From positions 1 through 6,923 of the forward strand of contig VBLR01000063.1 of assembly GCA_005878665.1 (NCBI GenBank): DNA of 6,923 nucleotides, read 5' to 3'. The number at the start of each line of letters is the position of its first letter. The stretch's first letter is position 1. Under the pieces are notes generated by a model. That model made no database searches and was not told the DNA's origin. It worked only from the letters and a program-made list of their open reading frames with translations. Shown in pieces: positions 5,350 to 6,923 of the stretch. The DNA comes from Methanobacteriota archaeon. Its GTDB lineage: Archaea > Thermoplasmatota > Thermoplasmata > RBG-16-68-12. The translations under genes and the position numbers were made by a program.

Positions 5350-6344
5350 CCGAATCGGCAGCATACGGTCTCGTCGCGGGGATCTTCGTCGGGTTCGCTG
5401 CGGGGTACGTCGGATCCCTCATGGTCTTGAAGAGGATGGCCCTCGTCGGCGACGCGCTCTCCCATGTCGCCCTGCCCGGCCTCGCCCTCGGAATTCTGTT
5501 CAACTTCAATCCATTCCTCGGTGCGTTCGCGTTCCTGTTCGCCGCCGCAATCCTTACGTGGTATATCGAGAGGACGACGAGGTTGTTCCCCGAATCGATC
5601 ATTGGCGTGTTATTTGTGACGGCCCTCGCCGTGGGGATCCTGATCACACCGGAGGTCGACTTGCTGGAAGCGCTCTTCGGGGACATCACGACGGTGACTC
5701 TGGTGGACGCGCTCCTCGCGGTCGGGATTTCGGTCCTGATCGTCTTCGTCTCGCGGCTCGTGTACCGGCGCGTCGTGCTGAGCATCCTGTCCGAGGAGCT
5801 CGCACGATCCACGGGGGTCAACGTGGCCCTCGTCAACTTCGTCTACCTGCTTCTGGTGACCGTGGTCGTGGCAGTCGGAATCAAAATCGTCGGCACGGTC
5901 CTCGTTGGCGCACTCGTGATCGTGCCCGCCGCCGCGATGAAAAACGTCAGCCGAAGTCTCTCCTCGTACGCGCTGCTGAGCGGTCTCACCGGGATCGCGA
6001 GCGCGGGGTCCGGAATCCTCCTGGCCGATTACCTCCGTCTGCCCGCGGGGCCGCTCGTCGTGACGGTTGGGACCGTGATCTTCGCGGGCGCCCTCGTTGC
6101 CGGATGGATCGCTTCCCGACAAGCATGTCCCGGAGATGGCGTGCTGTTCGCGATCGCCGGCGTTGTGGATTCTGTCGCCGCGGTGCGGGGCCGGGCACCA
6201 CTCGCTCGCGTGACGCACCGCCCAGCCTGCCTTTTATCCGGCGCGGCGCCATGTCCGCGTGAAATCGGGATGGAACGATGGTCGACGATACGAATTTGGA
6301 TGTCGCGATTCACCATGTCGAGCGGGTTCTGGCGGACCAGCTGA
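5346..6344 (+). CDS. Metal (Zn/Mn/Fe-type) ABC transporter permease with unusual C-terminal extension
   Basis: This is the membrane subunit of the importer, of the ZnuB/MntB-permease (ABC-3) family. The ATG overlaps the ATPase stop (ATGA), with GGGGA 5 bases upstream. Family landmarks are clear: VLKRMALVGDALSHVALPG (residues 27-45, with the conserved D36 and H40), LFGDI (110-114), GTVLVGALVIVPAAAMK (183-199) and LRLPAGPLVV (230-239). About eight hydrophobic segments run from residue 8 to about 257. The family normally ends near there, at 260-290 residues. Here the frame continues for about 70 more residues (262-332), runs through a TATA-like element at 6231-6239, and overlaps the next gene by 67 bases in another frame. 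This tail is arginine-, proline- and cysteine-containing and not recognisably conserved, so the natural stop may have been lost by mutation, frameshift or assembly error. The transport domain itself looks intact. No substrate-binding protein gene follows. Confidence 0.9.
   Translation: MTESAAYGLVAGIFVGFAAGYVGSLMVLKRMALVGDALSHVALPGLALGILFNFNPFLGAFAFLFAAAILTWYIERTTRLFPESIIGVLFVTALAVGILITPEVDLLEALFGDITTVTLVDALLAVGISVLIVFVSRLVYRRVVLSILSEELARSTGVNVALVNFVYLLLVTVVVAVGIKIVGTVLVGALVIVPAAAMKNVSRSLSSYALLSGLTGIASAGSGILLADYLRLPAGPLVVTVGTVIFAGALVAGWIASRQACPGDGVLFAIAGVVDSVAAVRGRAPLARVTHRPACLLSGAAPCPREIGMERWSTIRIWMSRFTMSSGFWRTS
6231..6240 (+). promoter_or_regulatory. Candidate archaeal TATA box for the 6278 gene
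   Basis: CTTTTATCCG stands out in GC-rich sequence and resembles the CCTTTATCGG box before the 663 gene. Transcription would start near 6258-6262, leaving a leader of about 17 bases with a G-rich GGGATGGA site (6267-6274) just before the ATG at 6278. It lies inside the permease's extended reading frame, which is one reason to doubt that extension. Confidence 0.5.
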
Positions 6345-6901
6345 ATTCCGTGAATAGTCTCTCCAACAAGGCGAGCGTCGCGCTCGGGTTCGTCGTCACC
6401 GTGTTCGGAGCGCTCTTCAGTCTGAGCCGCGACGCAATTCACGCGCATCTTGCCGCGGCGGGGATCTCGGCGGGATTCCTTGTCATCTCGGCCATCCTTC
6501 TGTCCTCATCCTACTTGGTGACGAGGTACGACGATCCACCGAATCCAATCGAGTTGCTTCGGCTCATCGACGGGGATCCGGAGCTCCTCAAGAGGAACGT
6601 ACTCGCACACCTGGCGCAGGCCCACACGACGAATGAAGGAACGATATCCGAACGGTTTCGGTATTTGAACGAAGGAATCCTTCTCTTTCTTATAGGCGTG
6701 GTCGCTTTCATTGTCATGAGTCGTCTTCGTGTGAGCGGCGAAAGCTCGAAAGAGCGGAAAAAACGGTCCAACCCGGGGACGGAGACGAGCGATCCGTTCG
6801 AAATCCTGGGCATCGACCGGTCTATCGACCTGAGCAATCCGCTCGTCAAGGAGAGCAAGGCCAAAGCGTCCTCGAAGAAGCCCCGCCTCGCGAACGACTG
6901 A
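6278..6901 (+). CDS. Three-helix membrane protein of unknown function
   Basis: The 207-residue product has no family I can name with confidence. An N-terminal amphipathic helix (about 5-30) leads through SLSNKAS into a hydrophobic helix at about 34-49. A second follows at 60-80, then a soluble, helical region (82-130) with DPPNPIELLRLIDGD and RFRYLNEG, and a third membrane helix at 132-149. The tail (150-207) is hydrophilic and very rich in lysine, serine and arginine. The pattern of KAS before helix 1, two close helices, a cytoplasmic helical linker and a third helix is shared by many prokaryotic proteins, including the membrane effector type called PycTM in Pycsar defence; that resemblance is only of layout. 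ATG 6278 is preferred over ATG 6251 (same frame, but followed by the TGA at 6260-6262) and ATG 6270 (permease frame). The gene seems to have its own promoter and need not be part of the metal operon. Confidence 0.82.
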   Translation: MVDDTNLDVAIHHVERVLADQLNSVNSLSNKASVALGFVVTVFGALFSLSRDAIHAHLAAAGISAGFLVISAILLSSSYLVTRYDDPPNPIELLRLIDGDPELLKRNVLAHLAQAHTTNEGTISERFRYLNEGILLFLIGVVAFIVMSRLRVSGESSKERKKRSNPGTETSDPFEILGIDRSIDLSNPLVKESKAKASSKKPRLAND

Positions 6902-6923
6902 TTGACGACGCGATCACGGCTTC

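Noticed and set aside
5219..6218. Long minus-strand frames opposite the transporter genes
   Set aside because: They lie antisense to well-matched ATPase and permease genes and give Arg- and Asp-rich products without domains.
6788..6820. DPFEILGI near the end of the 6278 protein, similar to the opening of a DnaJ J-domain
   Set aside because: Only about 35 residues follow, with no HPD motif or second long helix.

Overview
The window is GC-rich and looks archaeal. A-T-rich TATA-like boxes lie about 25 bp before the inferred transcript starts, one gene appears to be leaderless, and a NikR-type ribbon-helix-helix regulator is present. A secreted PKD-domain protein anchored by one C-terminal membrane helix and ending in a cytoplasmic zinc ribbon fits high-GC Thermoplasmatota or related Euryarchaeota best. 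That placement is inference from gene style, because no rRNA or other lineage marker is present.

Layout, left to right. (1) Positions 1-597 (+) are the C-terminal third of glmS, cut by the window edge. (2) Positions 663-1100 (+) encode a 145-residue, three-helix membrane protein of unknown function with a TTG start, its own TATA-like box and a Shine-Dalgarno site. (3) Positions 1184-3763 (-) encode a convergent 859-residue surface protein: signal peptide, a PKD domain split by an inserted beta-propeller-like region of about 300 residues, two intact PKD domains, a PsbP/Mog1-like domain, a membrane helix and a zinc ribbon. (4) Positions 3764-4121 hold no confident gene. (5) Positions 4122-4514 (-) encode a NikR-like regulator. 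It is divergent from (6) 4600-5349 (+), the ATPase, and 5346-6344 (+), the permease, of a Zn/Mn/Fe-type metal ABC transporter; these two overlap by ATGA. (7) Positions 6278-6901 (+) encode a 207-residue, three-helix membrane protein of unknown function.

The functional core is the metal module at 4122-6344. A metal-sensing regulator and a two-gene metal importer are read from back-to-back promoters only about 20 bp apart, so a repressor bound there could control both directions. No substrate-binding protein gene lies beside the importer. The clearest oddities are the beta-propeller nested in a PKD domain, the pairing of a nickel-regulator family with a zinc/manganese-type transporter, the overlapping divergent promoters, and a C-terminal extension of about 70 residues on the permease that runs into the next gene.
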